Source: Nematostella vectensis (lineage: Eukaryota; Cnidaria; Anthozoa; Actiniaria; Edwardsiidae). Taken from it: a DNA stretch of 64,000 nucleotides. The stretch lies in assembly GCF_932526225.1 (NCBI RefSeq), contig NC_064047.1, forward strand, positions 15,241,621 to 15,305,620, read 5' to 3'. The position numbers and the translations under genes were made by a program. The notes under the pieces are model-generated. The model was not told the origin of the DNA. It ran no database searches and saw only the letters and a list, made by a program, of their open reading frames with translations. The first letter of the stretch is position 1. Every line of letters starts with the position of its first letter. Shown here in pieces: positions 47,653 to 60,445 of the stretch.

Positions 47653-50600
47653 GTGCACACGTGAAGCCGACTTTGATTTCACCTTGACAACGCGTCGTTT
47701 TTAGCGTGGCCTATGAAGTGTCTCCCGAGATGCCTTACGGTCTCATTGTTCTCACTGTGGGGGAGGGGGGTTACCTGTGGTGGTGACGTCATCACTTCAA
47801 TGAAGCAATAATCAGAGATCCTAGCGTGAAGGTTAGATCGAGACGATTTTGCGGTAGTGCACACGTGAAGCCGACTTTGATTTTACCTTGACAACGCGTC
47901 GTTTTTAGCGTGGCCTGTAAGGTGTCTCCCGAGATGCCTTACGGTCTTATTGTTCTCACTGTGGGGGAGGGGGGTTGCCTTTGGTGGTGACATCATCACT
48001 TCAATGAAGCAATAATCAAAGATCCTAGCGTGAAGGTTAGGTCGGGACGATTTTGCGGTAGTGCACACGTGAAGCCGACTTTGATTTCACCTTGACAACG
48101 CGTCGTTTTTAGTGTGGCCTGTAAGGTGTCTTCCGAGATGCCTTACGGTCTTATTGATCTCACTGTGGGGGAGAAGGGTTGCCTGTGGTGGTGACATCAT
48201 CACTTCAATAAAGCAATAATCAGAGATCCTAGCGTGAAGGTTAGATCGAGACGATTTTGCGGTAGTGCACACGTGAAGCCGACTTTGATTTCACCTTGAC
48301 AACGCGTCGTTTTTAGCGTGGCCTGTGAAGTGTCTCCCGAGATGCCTTACGGTCTCATTGTTCTCACTGTGGGGGGGTTGCCTGTGGTGGTGACGTCATC
48401 ACTTCAATGAAGCAATAATCAGAGATCCAAGCGTGAAGGTTAGATCGAGACGATTTTGCGGTAGTGCACACGTGAAGCCGACTTTGATTTCAAATTGACA
48501 ACGCGTCGTTTTTAGCGTGGCCTGTAAGGTGTCTCACGAGATGCCTTACGGTCTTATTGTTCTCAGTGTGGGGGAGGGGGGTTGCCTTTGGTGGTGACAT
48601 CATCACTTCAATGAAGCAATAATCAAAGATCCTAGCGTGAAGGTTAGATCGGGACGATTTTGCGGTAGTGCACACGTGAAGCCGACTTTGATTTCACCTT
48701 GACAACGCGTCGTTTTTAGCGTGGCCTGTAAGGTGTCTTCCGAGATGCCTTACGGTCTTATTGTTCTCACTGTGGGGGAGAAGGGTTGCCTGTGGTGGTG
48801 ACATCATCACTTCAATAAAGCAATAATCAGAGATCCTAGTGTGAAGGTTAGATCGAGACGATTTTGCGGTAGTGCACACGTGAAGCCGACTTTGATTTCA
48901 CCTTGACAACGCGTCGTTTTTAGCGTGGCCTGTGAAGTGTCTCCCGAGATGCCTTACGGTCTCATTGTTCTCACTGTGGGGGGGTTGCCTGTGGTGGTGA
49001 CGTCATCACTTCAATGAAGCAATAATCAGAGATCCTAGCGTGAAGGTTAGATCGAGACGATTTTGCGGTAGTGCACACGTGAAGCCGACTTTGATTTCAC
49101 CTTGACAACGCTTCGTTTTTAGCGTGGCCTGTGAGGTGTCTTCCGAGATGCCTTACGGTCTTATTGTTCTCACTGTGGAGGAGGGGGGTTGCCTGTGGTG
49201 GTGACGTCATCACTTCAATGAAGCAATAATCAGAGATCCTAGCGTGAAGGTTAGATCGAGACGATTTTGCGGTAGTGCACACGTGAAGCCGACTTTGATT
49301 TCACCTTGACAACGCGTCGTTTTTAGCGTGGCCTGTGAAGTGTCTCCCGAGATGCCTTACGGTCTTATTGTTCTCACTGTGGGGGAGGGGGGTTGCCTGT
49401 TGTGGTGACGTCATCACTTCAATGAAGCAATAATCAGAGAACCTAGCGTGAAGGTTAGATCGAGACGATTTTGCGGTAGTGCACACGTGAAGCCGACTTT
49501 GATTTCACCTTGACAACGCGTCGTTTTTAGCGTGGCCTGTGAGGTGTCTTCCGAGATGCCTTACGGTCTTATTGTTCTCACTGTGGAGGAGGGGGGTTGC
49601 CTGTGGTGGTGACGTCAACACTTCAATGAAGCAATAATCAGAGATCCTAGCGTGAAGGTTAGATCGAGACGATTTTGCGGTAGTGCACACGTGAAGCCGA
49701 CTTTGATTTCACCTTGACAACGCATCGTTTTTAGCGTGGCCTGTGAAGTGTCTCCCGAGATGCCTTACGGTCTTATTGTTCTCACTGTGGGGGAGGGGGG
49801 TTGCCTGTTGTGGTGACGTCATCACTTCAATGAAGCAATAATCAGAGAACCTAGCGTGAAGGTTAGATCGAGACGATTTTGCGGTAGTGCACACGTGAAG
49901 CCGACTTTGATTTCACCTTGACAACGCGTCGTTTTTAGCGTGGCCTGTGAGGTGTCTCCCGAGATGCCTTACGGTCTTATTGTTCTCACTGTGGGGGAAG
50001 GGGGTTACCTGTGGTGGTGACGTCATCACTTCAATGAAGCAATAATCAGAGATCCTAGCGTGAAGGTTAGATCGGGACGATTTTGCGGTAGTGCACACGT
50101 GAAGCCGACTTTGATTTCACCTTGACAACGCGTCGTTTTTAGCGTGGCCTGTAAGGTGTCTTCCGAGATGCCTTACGGTCTTATTGTTCTCACTGTGGGG
50201 GAGAAGGGTTGCCTGTGGTGGTTACGTCATCACTTCAATGAAGCAATAATCAGAGATCCTAGCGTGAAGGTTAGATCGAGACGATTTTGCGGTAGTGCAC
50301 ACGTGAAGCCGACTTTGATTTCACCTTGACAACGCGTCGTTTTTAGCGTGGCCTGTGAGGTGTCTTCCGAGATGCCTTACGGTCTTATTGTTCTCACTGT
50401 GGAGGAGGGGGGTTGCCTGTGGTGGTGACGTCATCACTTCAATGAAGCAATAATCAGAGATCCTAGCGTGAAGGTTAGATCGAGACGATTTTGCGGTAGT
50501 GCACACGTGAAGCCGACTTTGATTTCACCTTGACAACGCGTCGTTTTTAGCGTGGCCTGTGAAGTGTCTCCCGAGATGCCTTACGGTCTCATTGTTCTCA

Positions 50601-50698
50601 CTGTGGGGGGGTTGCCTGTGGTGGTGACGTCATCACTTCAATGAAGCAATAATCAGAGATCCTAGCGTGAAGGTTAGATCGAGACGATTTTGCGGTAG

Positions 50699-50900
50699 TG
50701 CACACGTGAAGCCGACTTTGATTTCACCTTGACAACGCGTCGTTTTAGCGTTGCCTGTGAGGTGTCTTCCGAGATGCCTTACGGTCTTATTGTTCTCACT
50801 GTGGAGGAGGGGGGTTGCCTGTGGTGGTGACGTCATCACTTCAATGAAGCAATAATCAGAGATCCTAGCGTGAAGGTTAGATCGAGACGATTTTGCGGTA
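50699..50900 (+). repeat. Monomer with a T-run contraction
   Basis: CGTCGTTTTAGCGTTGCC near 50741 has four T instead of five, plus G to T in GTGGCC. The one-base loss shifts the minus-strand frame, merging two frames into a longer open frame that is an artefact. Confidence 0.7.
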
Positions 50901-53900
50901 GTGCACACGTGAAGCCGACTTTGATTTCACCTTGACAACGCATCGTTTTTAGCGTGGCCTGTGAAGTGTCTCCCGAGATGCCTTACGGTCTTATTGTTCT
51001 CACTGTGGGGGAGGGGGGTTGCCTGTGGTGGTGACGTCATCACTTCAATGAAGCAATAATCAGAGAACCTAGCGTGAAGGTTAGATCGAGACGATTTTGC
51101 GGTAGTGCACACGTGAAGCCGACTTTGATTTCACCTTGACAACGCGTCGTTTTTAGCGTGGCCTGTGAGGTGTCTCCCGAGATGCCTTACGGTCTTATTG
51201 TTCTCACTGTGGGGGAAGGGGGTTACCTGTGGTGGTGACGTCATCACTTCAATGAAGCAATAATCAGAGATCCTAGCGTGAAGGTTAGATCGGGACGATT
51301 TTGCGGTAGTGCACACGTGAAGCCGACTTTGATTTCACCTTGACAACGCGTCGTTTTTAGCGTGGCCTGTAAGGTGTCTTCCGAGATGCCTTACGGTCTT
51401 ATTGTTCTCACTGTGGGGGAGAAGGGTTGCCTGTGGTGGTGACGTCATCACTTCAATGAAGCAATAATCAGAGATCCTAGCGTGAAGGTTAGATCGAGAC
51501 GATTTTGCGGTAGTGCACACGTGAAGCCGACTTTGATTTCACCTTGACAACGCGTCGTTTTTAGCGTGGCCTGTGAGGTGTCTCCCGAGATGCCTTACGG
51601 TCTTATTGTTCTCACTGTGGGGGAGGGGGGTTGCCTTTGGTGGTGACATCATCACTTTAATGAAGCAATAATCAAAGATCCTAGCGTGAAGGTTAGGTCG
51701 GGACGATTTTGCGGTAGTGCACACGTGAAGCCGACTTTAATTTCACCTTGACAACGCGTCGTTTTTAGCGTGGCCTGTGAAGTGTCTCCCGAGATGCCTT
51801 ACGGTCTCATTGTTCTCACTGTGGGGGGGTTGCCTGTGGTGGTGACGTCATCACTTCAATGAAGCAATAATCAGAGATCCTAGCGTGAAGGTTAGATCGA
51901 GACGATTTTGCGGTAGTGCACACGTGAAGCCGACTTTGATTTCACCTTGACAACGCGTCGTTTTTAGCGTGGCCTGTGAGGTGTCTCCCGAGATGCCTTA
52001 CGGTCTTATTGTTCTCACTGTGGGGGAGGGGGGTTGCCTTTGGTGGTGACATCATCACTTTAATGAAGCAATAATCAAAGATCCTAGCGTGAAGGTTAGG
52101 TCGGGACGATTTTGCGGTAGTGCACACGTGAAGCCGACTTTTATTTCACCTTGACAACGCGTCGTTTTTAGCGTGGCCTGTGAAGTGTCTCCCGAGATGC
52201 CTTACGGTCTTATTGTTCTCACTGTGGGGGAGGGGGGTTGCCTGTGGTGGTGACGTCATCACTTCAATGAAGCAATAATCAGAGAACCTAGCGTGAAGGT
52301 TAGATCGAGACGATTTTGCGGTAATGCACACGTGAAGCCGACTTTGATTTCACCTTGACAACGCGTCGTTTTTAGCGTGGCCTGTAAAGTGTCTCCCGAG
52401 ATGCCTTACGGTCTCATTGTTCTCACTGTGGGAGGGGGGTTGCCTGTGGTGGTGACGTCATCACTTCAATGAAGCAATAATCAGAGATCCTAGCGTGAAG
52501 GTTAGATCGAGACGATTTTGCGGTAGTGCACACGTGAAGCCGACTTTGATTTCACCTTGACAACGCATCGTTTTTAGCGTGGCCTGTGAGGTGTCTCACG
52601 AGATGCCTTACGGTCTTATTGTTCTCACTGTGGGGGAAGGGGGTTACCTGTGGTGGTGACGTCATCACTTCAATGAAGCAATAATCAGAGGACCTAGCGT
52701 GAAGGTTAGATCGGGACGATTTTGCGGTAGTGCACACGTGAAGCCGACTTTGATTTCACCTTGACAACGCGTCGTTTTTAGCGTGGCCTGTAAGGTGTCT
52801 TCCGAGATGCCTTACGGTCTTATTGTTCTCACTGTGGGGGAGAAGGGTTGCCTGTGGTGGTGACATCATCACTTCAATAAAGCAATAATCAGAGATCCTA
52901 GCGTGAAGGTTAGATCGAGACGATTTTGCGGTAGTGCACACGTGAAGCCGACTTTGATTTCACCTTGACAACGCGTCGTTTTTAGCGTGGCCTGTGAAGT
53001 GTCTCCCGAGATGCCTTACGGTCTCATTGTTCTCACTGTGGGGGGGTTGCCTGTGGTGGTGACGTCATCACTTCAATAAAGCAATAATCAGAGATCCTAG
53101 CGTGAAGGTTAGATCGAGACGATTTTGCGGTAGTGCACACGTGAAGCCGACTTTGATTTCACCTTGACAACGCGTCGTTTTTAGCGTGGCCTGTGAAGTG
53201 TCTCCCGAGATGCCTTACGGTCTCATTGTTCTCACTGTGGGGGGGTTGCCTGTGGTGGTGACGTCATCACTTCAATGAAGCAATAATCAGAGATCCTAGC
53301 GTGAAGGTTAGATCGAGACGATTTTGCGGTAGTGCACACGTGAAGCCGACTTTGATTTCACCTTGACAACGCGTCGTTTTTAGCGTGGCCTGTAAGGTGT
53401 CTCCCGAGATGCCTTACGGTCTTATTGTTCTCACTGTGGGGGAGGGGGGTTGCCTTTTGTGGTGACATCATCACTTCAATGAAGCAATAATTAAAGATCC
53501 TAGCGTGAAGGTTAGGTCGGGACGATTTTGCGGTAGTGCACACGTGAAGCCGACTTTGATTTCACCTTGACAACGCGTCGTTTTTAGCGTGGCCTGTGAA
53601 GTGTCTCCCGAGATGCCTTACGGTCTTATTGTTCTCACTGTGGGGGAGGGGGGTTGCCTGTGGTGGTGACGTCATCACTTCAATGAAGCAATAATCAGAG
53701 AACCTAGCGTGAAGGTTAGATCGAGACGATTTTGCGGTAGTGCACACGTGAAGCCGACTTTGATTTCACCTTGACAACGCGTCGTTTTTAGCGTGGCCTG
53801 TAAGGTGTCTCCCGAGATGCCTTACGGTCTTATTGTTCTCACTGTGGGGGGTTGCCTGTGGTGGTGACGTCATCACTTCAATAAAGCAATAATCAGAGAT

Positions 53901-54139
53901 CCTAGCGTGAAGGTTAGATCGAGACGATTTTGCGGTAGTGCACACGTGAAGCCGACTTTGATTTCACCTTGACAACGCGTCGTTTTTAGCGTTGCCTGTG
54001 AAGTGTCTCCCGAGATGCCTTACTGTCTCATTGTTCTCACTGTGGGGGGGGGGTTGCCTGTGGTGGTGACGTCATCACTTCAATGAAGCAATAATCAGAG
54101 ATCCTAGCGTGAAGGTTAGATCGAGACGATTTTGAGGTA

Positions 54140-55293
54140 GTGCACACGTGAAGCCGACTTTGATTTCACCTTGACAACGCATCATTTTTAGCGTGGCCTG
54201 TGAGGTGTCTCACGAGATACCTTATGGTCTTATTGTTCTCACAGTGGGGGAAGGGGGTTACCTGTGGTGGTGACGTCATCACTTCAATGGAGCAATAATC
54301 AGAGGACCTAGCGTGAAGGTTAGATCGGGACGATTTTGCGGTAGTGCACACGTGAAGCCGACTTTGATTTCACCTTGACAACGCGTCGTTTTTAGCGTGG
54401 CCTGTAAGGTGTCTTCCGAGATGCCTTACGGTCTTATTGTTTTCACTGTGGGGGAGAAGGGTTGCCTGTGGTGGTGACATCATCACTTCAATAAAGCCGA
54501 CTTTGATTTCACCTTGACAACGCGTCGTTTTTAGCGTGGCCTGTAAGGTGTCTCCCGAGATGCCTTACGGTCTTATTGTTCAAACTGTGGGGGAGGGGGG
54601 TTGCCTGTGGTGGTGACATCATCACTTCAATAAAGCAATAATCAGAGATCCTAGCGTGAAGGTTAGATCGGGACGATTTTGCGGTAGTGCACACGTGAAG
54701 CCGACTTTGATTTCACCTTGACAACACGTCGTTTTCAGCGTGGCCTGTGAGGTGTCTTCCGAGATGCCTTACGGTCTTATTGTTCTCACTGTGGAGGAGG
54801 GGGGTTGCCTGTGGTGGTGACGTCATCACTTCAATGAAGCAATAATCAGAGATCCTAGCGTGAAGGTTAGATCGAGACGATTTTGCGGTAGTGCACACGT
54901 GAAGCCGACTTTGATTTCACCTTGACAACGCGTCGTTTTTAGCGTGGCCTGTGAGGTGTCTCCCGAGATGCCTTACGGTCTTATTGTTCTCACTGTGGGG
55001 GAGGGGGGTTGCCTTTGGTGGTGACATCATCACTTTAATGAAGCAATAATCAAAGATCCTAGCGTGAAGGTTAGGTCGGGACGATTTTGCGGTAGTGCAC
55101 ACGTGAAGCCGACTTTGATTTCACCTTGACAACGCGTCGTTTTTAGCGTGGCCTGTGAAGTGTCTCCCGAGATGCCTTACGGTCTCATTGTTCTCACTGT
55201 GGGGGGGTTGCCTGTGGTGGTGACGTCATCACTTCAATGAAGCAATAATCAGAGATCCTAGCGTGAAGGTTAGATCGAGACGATTTTGCGGTA
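54140..55293 (+). repeat. 2168 bp spaced duplication, copy 1
   Basis: These monomers recur at 56308-57461 with a shift of 2168 bp. The shared variants TTGTTTTCACTG, GTTCAAACTG, GACAACACGTCGTTTTCAGC and the 65 bp deletion junction are all present in both. The first monomer differs: it has GATACCTTATGG here and the common form in the other copy. Confidence 0.88.
54344..54496 (+). repeat. Truncated monomer, 65 bp deletion (9 of 11)
   Basis: W1 copy, background 1, with TTGTTTTCACTG in the truncated monomer and GTTCAAACTG in the next. Confidence 0.93.
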
Positions 55294-55902
55294 GTGCACA
55301 CGTTAAGCCGACTTTGATTTCACCTTGACAACGCGTCGTTTTTAGCGTGGCCTGTGAAGTGTCTCCCGAGATGCCTTACGGTCTTATTGTTCTCACTGTG
55401 GGGGAGGGGGGTTCCCTGTGGTGGTGACGTCATCACTTCAATGAAGCAATAATCAGAGAACCTAGCGTGAAGGTTAGATCGAGACGATTTTGCGGTAATG
55501 CACACGTGAAGCCGACTTTGATTTCACCTTGACAACGCGTCGTTTTTAGCGTGGCCTGTGAAGTGTCTCCCGAGATGCCTTACGGTCTCATTGTTCTCAC
55601 TGTGGGGGGGGGTTGCCTGTGGTGGTGAAGTCATCACTTCAATGAAGCAATAATCAGAGATCCTAGCGTGAAGGTTAGATCGAGACGATTTTGCGGTAGT
55701 GCACACGTGAAGCCGACTTTGATTTCACCTTGACAACGCATCGTTTTTAGCGTGGCCTGTGAGGTGTCTCACGAGATGCCTTACGGTCTTATTGTTCTCA
55801 CTGTGGGGAAAGGGGGTTACCTGTGGTGGTGACGTCATCACTTCAATGAAGCAATAATCAGAGGACCTAGCGTGAAGGTTAGATCGGGACGATTTTGCGG
55901 TA
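55294..55902 (+). repeat. 609 bp three-monomer block, copy 1
   Basis: A GAGAACC monomer with GGTTCCCTG and GGTAATGCAC, an 8-G run monomer, and a GAGGACC monomer with GGGGAAAGGGGG. The triplet recurs directly after at 55903 and again at 57666. Confidence 0.88.
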
Positions 55903-56511
55903 GTGCACACGTGAAGCCGACTTTTATTTCACCTTGAAAACGCGTCGTTTTTAGCGTGGCCTGTGAAGTGTCTCCCGAGATGCCTTACGGTCTTATTGTT
56001 CTCACTGTGGGGGAGGGGGGTTCCCTGTGGTGGTGACGTCATCACTTTAATGAAGCAATAATCAGAGAACCTAGCGTGAAGGTTAGATCGAGACGATTTT
56101 GCTATAATGCACACGTGAAGCCGACTTTGATTTCACCTTGACAACGCGTCGTTTTTAGCGTGGCCTGTGAAGTGTCTCCCGAGATGCCTTACGGTCTCAT
56201 TGTTCTCACTGTGGGGGGGGGTTGCCTGTGGTGGTGACGTCATCACTTCAATGAAGCAATAATCAGAGATCCTAGCGTGAAGGTTAGATCGAGACGATTT
56301 TGCGGTAGTGCACACGTGAAGCCGACTTTGATTTCACCTTGACAACGCATCGTTTTTAGCGTGGCCTGTGAGGTGTCTCACGAGATGCCTTACGGTCTTA
56401 TTGTTCTCACTGTGGGGAAAGGGGGTTACCTGTGGTGGTGACGTCATCACTTCAATGAAGCAATAATCAGAGGACCTAGCGTGAAGGTTAGATCGGGACG
56501 ATTTTGCGGTA
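55903..56511 (+). repeat. 609 bp three-monomer block, copy 2
   Basis: Direct repeat of 55294-55902. Its first monomer has extra private changes (CCTTGAAAACG near 55935, CTTTAATG near 56046, TTGCTATAATGC near 56104), so this copy has diverged after duplication. Confidence 0.87.
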
Positions 56512-57461
56512 GTGCACACGTGAAGCCGACTTTGATTTCACCTTGACAACGCGTCGTTTTTAGCGTGGCCTGTAAGGTGTCTTCCGAGATGCCTTACGGT
56601 CTTATTGTTTTCACTGTGGGGGAGAAGGGTTGCCTGTGGTGGTGACATCATCACTTCAATAAAGCCGACTTTGATTTCACCTTGACAACGCGTCGTTTTT
56701 AGCGTGGCCTGTAAGGTGTCTCCCGAGATGCCTTACGGTCTTATTGTTCAAACTGTGGGGGAGGGGGGTTGCCTGTGGTGGTGACATCATCACTTCAATA
56801 AAGCAATAATCAGAGATCCTAGCGTGAAGGTTAGATCGGGACGATTTTGCGGTAGTGCACACGTGAAGCCGACTTTGATTTCACCTTGACAACACGTCGT
56901 TTTCAGCGTGGCCTGTGAGGTGTCTTCCGAGATGCCTTACGGTCTTATTGTTCTCACTGTGGAGGAGGGGGGTTGCCTGTGGTGGTGACGTCATCACTTC
57001 AATGAAGCAATAATCAGAGATCCTAGCGTGAAGGTTAGATCGAGACGATTTTGCGGTAGTGCACACGTGAAGCCGACTTTGATTTCACCTTGACAACGCG
57101 TCGTTTTTAGCGTGGCCTGTGAGGTGTCTCCCGAGATGCCTTACGGTCTTATTGTTCTCACTGTGGGGGAGGGGGGTTGCCTTTGGTGGTGACATCATCA
57201 CTTTAATGAAGCAATAATCAAAGATCCTAGCGTGAAGGTTAGGTCGGGACGATTTTGCGGTAGTGCACACGTGAAGCCGACTTTGATTTCACCTTGACAA
57301 CGCGTCGTTTTTAGCGTGGCCTGTGAAGTGTCTCCCGAGATGCCTTACGGTCTCATTGTTCTCACTGTGGGGGGGTTGCCTGTGGTGGTGACGTCATCAC
57401 TTCAATGAAGCAATAATCAGAGATCCTAGCGTGAAGGTTAGATCGAGACGATTTTGCGGTA
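56308..57461 (+). repeat. 2168 bp spaced duplication, copy 2
   Basis: Second copy of 54140-55293. It is followed by one extra CAAAGATCC-type monomer (57462-57665) before the order resumes, so the next shift is 2372 bp, which is 2168 plus one monomer of 204. Confidence 0.88.
56512..56664 (+). repeat. Truncated monomer, 65 bp deletion (10 of 11)
   Basis: Copy in the 2168 bp duplication, with the same TTGTTTTCACTG and GTTCAAACTG neighbours as 54344-54496. Confidence 0.93.
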
Positions 57462-57665
57462 GTGCACACGTGAAGCCGACTTTGATTTCACCTTGACAAC
57501 GCGTCGTTTTTAGCGTGGCCTGTGAGGTGTCTTCCGAGATGCCTTACGGTCTTATTGTTCTCACTGTGGGGGAGGGGGGTTGCCTTTGGTGGTGACATCA
57601 TCACTTTAATGAAGCAATAATCAAAGATCCTAGCGTGAAGGTTAGGTCGGGACGATTTTGCGGTA

Positions 57666-58274
57666 GTGCACACGTGAAGCCGACTTTTATTTCACCTTGA
57701 CAACGCGTCGTTTTTAGCGTGGCCTGTGAAGTGTCTCCCGAGATGCCTTACGGTCTTATTGTTCTCACTGTGGGGGAGGGGGGTTCCCTGTGGTGGTGAC
57801 GTCATCACTTCAATGAAGCAATAATCAGAGAACCTAGCGTGAAGGTTAGATCGAGACGATTTTGCGGTAATGCACACGTGAAGCCGACTTTGATTTCACC
57901 TTGACAACGCGTCGTTTTTAGCGTGGCCTGTGAAGTGTCTCCCGAGATGCCTTACGGTCTCATTGTTCTCACTGTGGGGGGGGGTTGCCTGTGGTGGTGA
58001 CGTCATCACTTCAATGAAGCAATAATCAGAGATCCTAGCGTGAAGGTTAGATCGAGACGATTTTGCGGTAGTGCACACGTGAAGCCGACTTTGATTTCAC
58101 CTTGACAACGCATCGTTTTTAGCGTGGCCTGTGAGGTGTCTCACGAGATGCCTTACGGTCTTATTGTTCTCACTGTGGGGAAAGGGGGTTACCTGTGGTG
58201 GTGACGTCATCACTTCAATGAAGCAATAATCAGAGGACCTAGCGTGAAGGTTAGATCGGGACGATTTTGCGGTA
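57666..58274 (+). repeat. 609 bp three-monomer block, copy 3
   Basis: Same triplet as 55294 and 55903, with GGTTCCCTG, GGTAATGCAC and GGGGAAAGGGGG. The equivalent place in W1 (52120-52729) has the older forms GGTTGCCTG and GGGGGAAGGGGG, so this copy seems to have been overwritten by the 55-56 kb version. Confidence 0.85.
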
Positions 58275-59897
58275 GTGCACACGTGAAGCCGACTTTGATT
58301 TCACCTTGACAACGCGTCGTTTTTAGCGTGGCCTGTAAGGTGTCTTCCGAGATGCCTTACGGTCTTATTGTTCTCACTGTGGGGGAGAAGGGTTGCCTGT
58401 GGTGGTGACATCATCACTTCAATAAAGCAAAAATCAGAGATCCTAGCGTGAAGGTTAGATCGAGACGATTTTGCGGTAGTGCACACGTGAAGCCGACTTT
58501 GATTTCACCTTGACAACGCGTCGTTTTTAGCGTGGCCTGTGAAGTGTCTCCCGAGATGCCTTACGGTCTCATTGTTCTCACTGTGGGGGGGGGTTGCCTG
58601 TGGTGGTGACGTCATCACTTCAATAAAGCAATAATCAGAGATCCTAGCGTGAAGGTTAGATCGAGACGATTTTGCGGTAGTGCACACGTGAAGCCGACTT
58701 TGATTTCACCTTGACAACGCGTCGTTTTTAGCGTGGCCTGTGAAGTGTCTCCCGAGATGCCTTACGGTCTCATTGTTCTCACTGTGGGGGGGGGGGGTTG
58801 CCTGTGGTGGTGACGTCATCACTCCAATGAAGCAATAATCAGAGATCCTAGCGTGAAGGTTAGATCGAGACGATTTTGCGGTAGTGCACACGTGAAGCCG
58901 ACTTTGATTTCACCTTGACAACGCGTCGTTTTTAGCGTGGCCTGTAAGGTGTCTCCCGAGATGCCTTACGGTCTTATTGTTCTCACTGTGGGGGAGGGGG
59001 GTTGCCTTTTGTGGTGACATCATCACTTCAATGAAGCAATAATTAAAGATCCTAGCGTGAAGGTTAGGTCGGGACGATTTTGCGGTAGTGCACACGTGAA
59101 GCCGACTTTGATTTCACCTTGACAACGCGTCGTTTTTAGCGTGGCCTGTGAAGTGTCTCCCGAGATGCCTTACGGTCTTATTGTTCTCACTGTGGGGGAG
59201 GGGGGTTGCCTGTGGTGGTGACGTCATCACTTCAATGAAGCAATAATCAGAGAACCTAGCGTGAAGGTTAGATCGAGACGATTTTGCGGTAGTGCACACG
59301 TGAAGCAGACTTTGATTTCACCTTGACAACGCGTCGTTTTTAGCGTGGCCTGTAAGGTGTCTCCCGAGATGCCTTACGGTCTTATTGTTCTCACTGTGGG
59401 GGGTTGCCTGTGGTGGTGACGTCATCACTTCAATAATGCAATAATCAGAGATCCTAGCGTGAAGGTTAGATCGAGACGATTTTGCGGTAGTGCACACGTG
59501 AAGCCGACTTTGATTTCACCTTGACAACGCGTCGTTTTTAGCGTGGCCTGTGAAGTGTCTCCCGAGATGCCTTACGGTCTCATTGTTCTCACTGTGGGGG
59601 GGGGGGGTTGCCTGTGGTGGTGACGTCATCACTTCAATAAAGCAATAATCAGAGATCCTAGCGTGAAGGTTAGATCGAGACGATTTTGAGGTAGTGCACA
59701 CGTGAAGCCGACTTTGATTTCACCTTGACAACGCATCATTTTTAGCGTGGCCTGTGAAGTGTCTCACGAGATACCTTATGGTCTTATTGTTCTCACTGTG
59801 GGGGAAGGGGGTTACCTGTGGTGGTGACGTCATCACTTCAATGGAGCAATAATCAGAGGACCTAGCGTGAAGGTTAGATCGGGACGATTTTGCGGTA

Positions 59898-60050
59898 GTG
59901 CACACGTGAAGCCGACTTTGATTTCACCTTGACAACGCGTCGTTTTTAGCGTGGCCTGTAAGGTGTCTTCCGAGATGCCTTACGGTCTTATTGTTCTCAC
60001 TGTGGGGGAGAAGGGTTGCCTGTGGTGGTGACATCATCACTTCAATAAAG
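59898..60050 (+). repeat. Truncated monomer, 65 bp deletion (11 of 11)
   Basis: W2 copy, background 1. GTTCAAACTG follows, but the truncated monomer has the common TTGTTCTCACTG. Confidence 0.93.
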
Positions 60051-60445
60051 CCGACTTTGATTTCACCTTGACAACGCGTCGTTTTTAGCGTGGCCTGTAA
60101 GGTGTCTCCCGAAATGCCTTACGGTCTTATTGTTCAAACTGTGGGGGAGGGGGGTTGCCTGTGGTGGTGACATCATCACTTCAATAAAGCAATAATCAGA
60201 GATCCTAGCGTGAAGGTTAGATCGAGACGATTTTGCGGTAGTGCACACGTGAAGCCGACTTTGATTTCACCTTGACAACGCGTCGTTTTTAGCGTGGCCT
60301 GTGAAGTGTCTCCCGAGATGCCTTACGGTCTCATTGTTCTCACTGTGGGGGGGGGGGGGTTGCCTGTGGTGGTGACGTCATCACTTCAATGAAGCAATAA
60401 TCAGAGATCCTAGCGTGAAGGTTAGATCGAGACGATTTTGCGGTA

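Larger units (their letters stand above)
43986..51512 (+). repeat. Mosaic zone without a long higher-order period
   Basis: About 37 monomers of the same subfamilies as elsewhere, in an order I could not match over more than a few units to any other part of the window. Local echoes exist: 44389-45000 is duplicated, 49479-50090 resembles that triplet again, and 47857-48260 resembles 42762-43165. Private single changes are common. It may be a less recently homogenised part of the array, or one half of a larger unit whose partner lies outside the window. Confidence 0.75.
51513..57058 (+). repeat. Higher-order repeat W, copy 1 (5.55 kb)
   Basis: The stretch 51513-54686 matches 57059-60240 with shifts of 5545-5554 bp, monomer by monomer. 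Shared private variants include CTTTTGTGGTGAC with AATTAAAGATCC (53332 monomer), GATACCTTATGG with ATGGAGC (54140 monomer) and GTTCAAACTG (54578). The remainder, 54687-57058, holds nested duplications that account for most of the unit length. Confidence 0.88.
57059..60240 (+). repeat. Higher-order repeat W, copy 2 (partial, 3.2 kb)
   Basis: Repeats the first 16 monomers of W1, then diverges at 60241, where a 13-G run monomer replaces the expected GGAGGAGG monomer. Differences from W1 are more frequent than between the X, Y or Z copies: GGTTCCC against GGTTGCC near 57784, CTTCCGAG against CTCCCGAG near 57530, and a longer G-run near 58786. This fits an older duplication. Confidence 0.85.
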
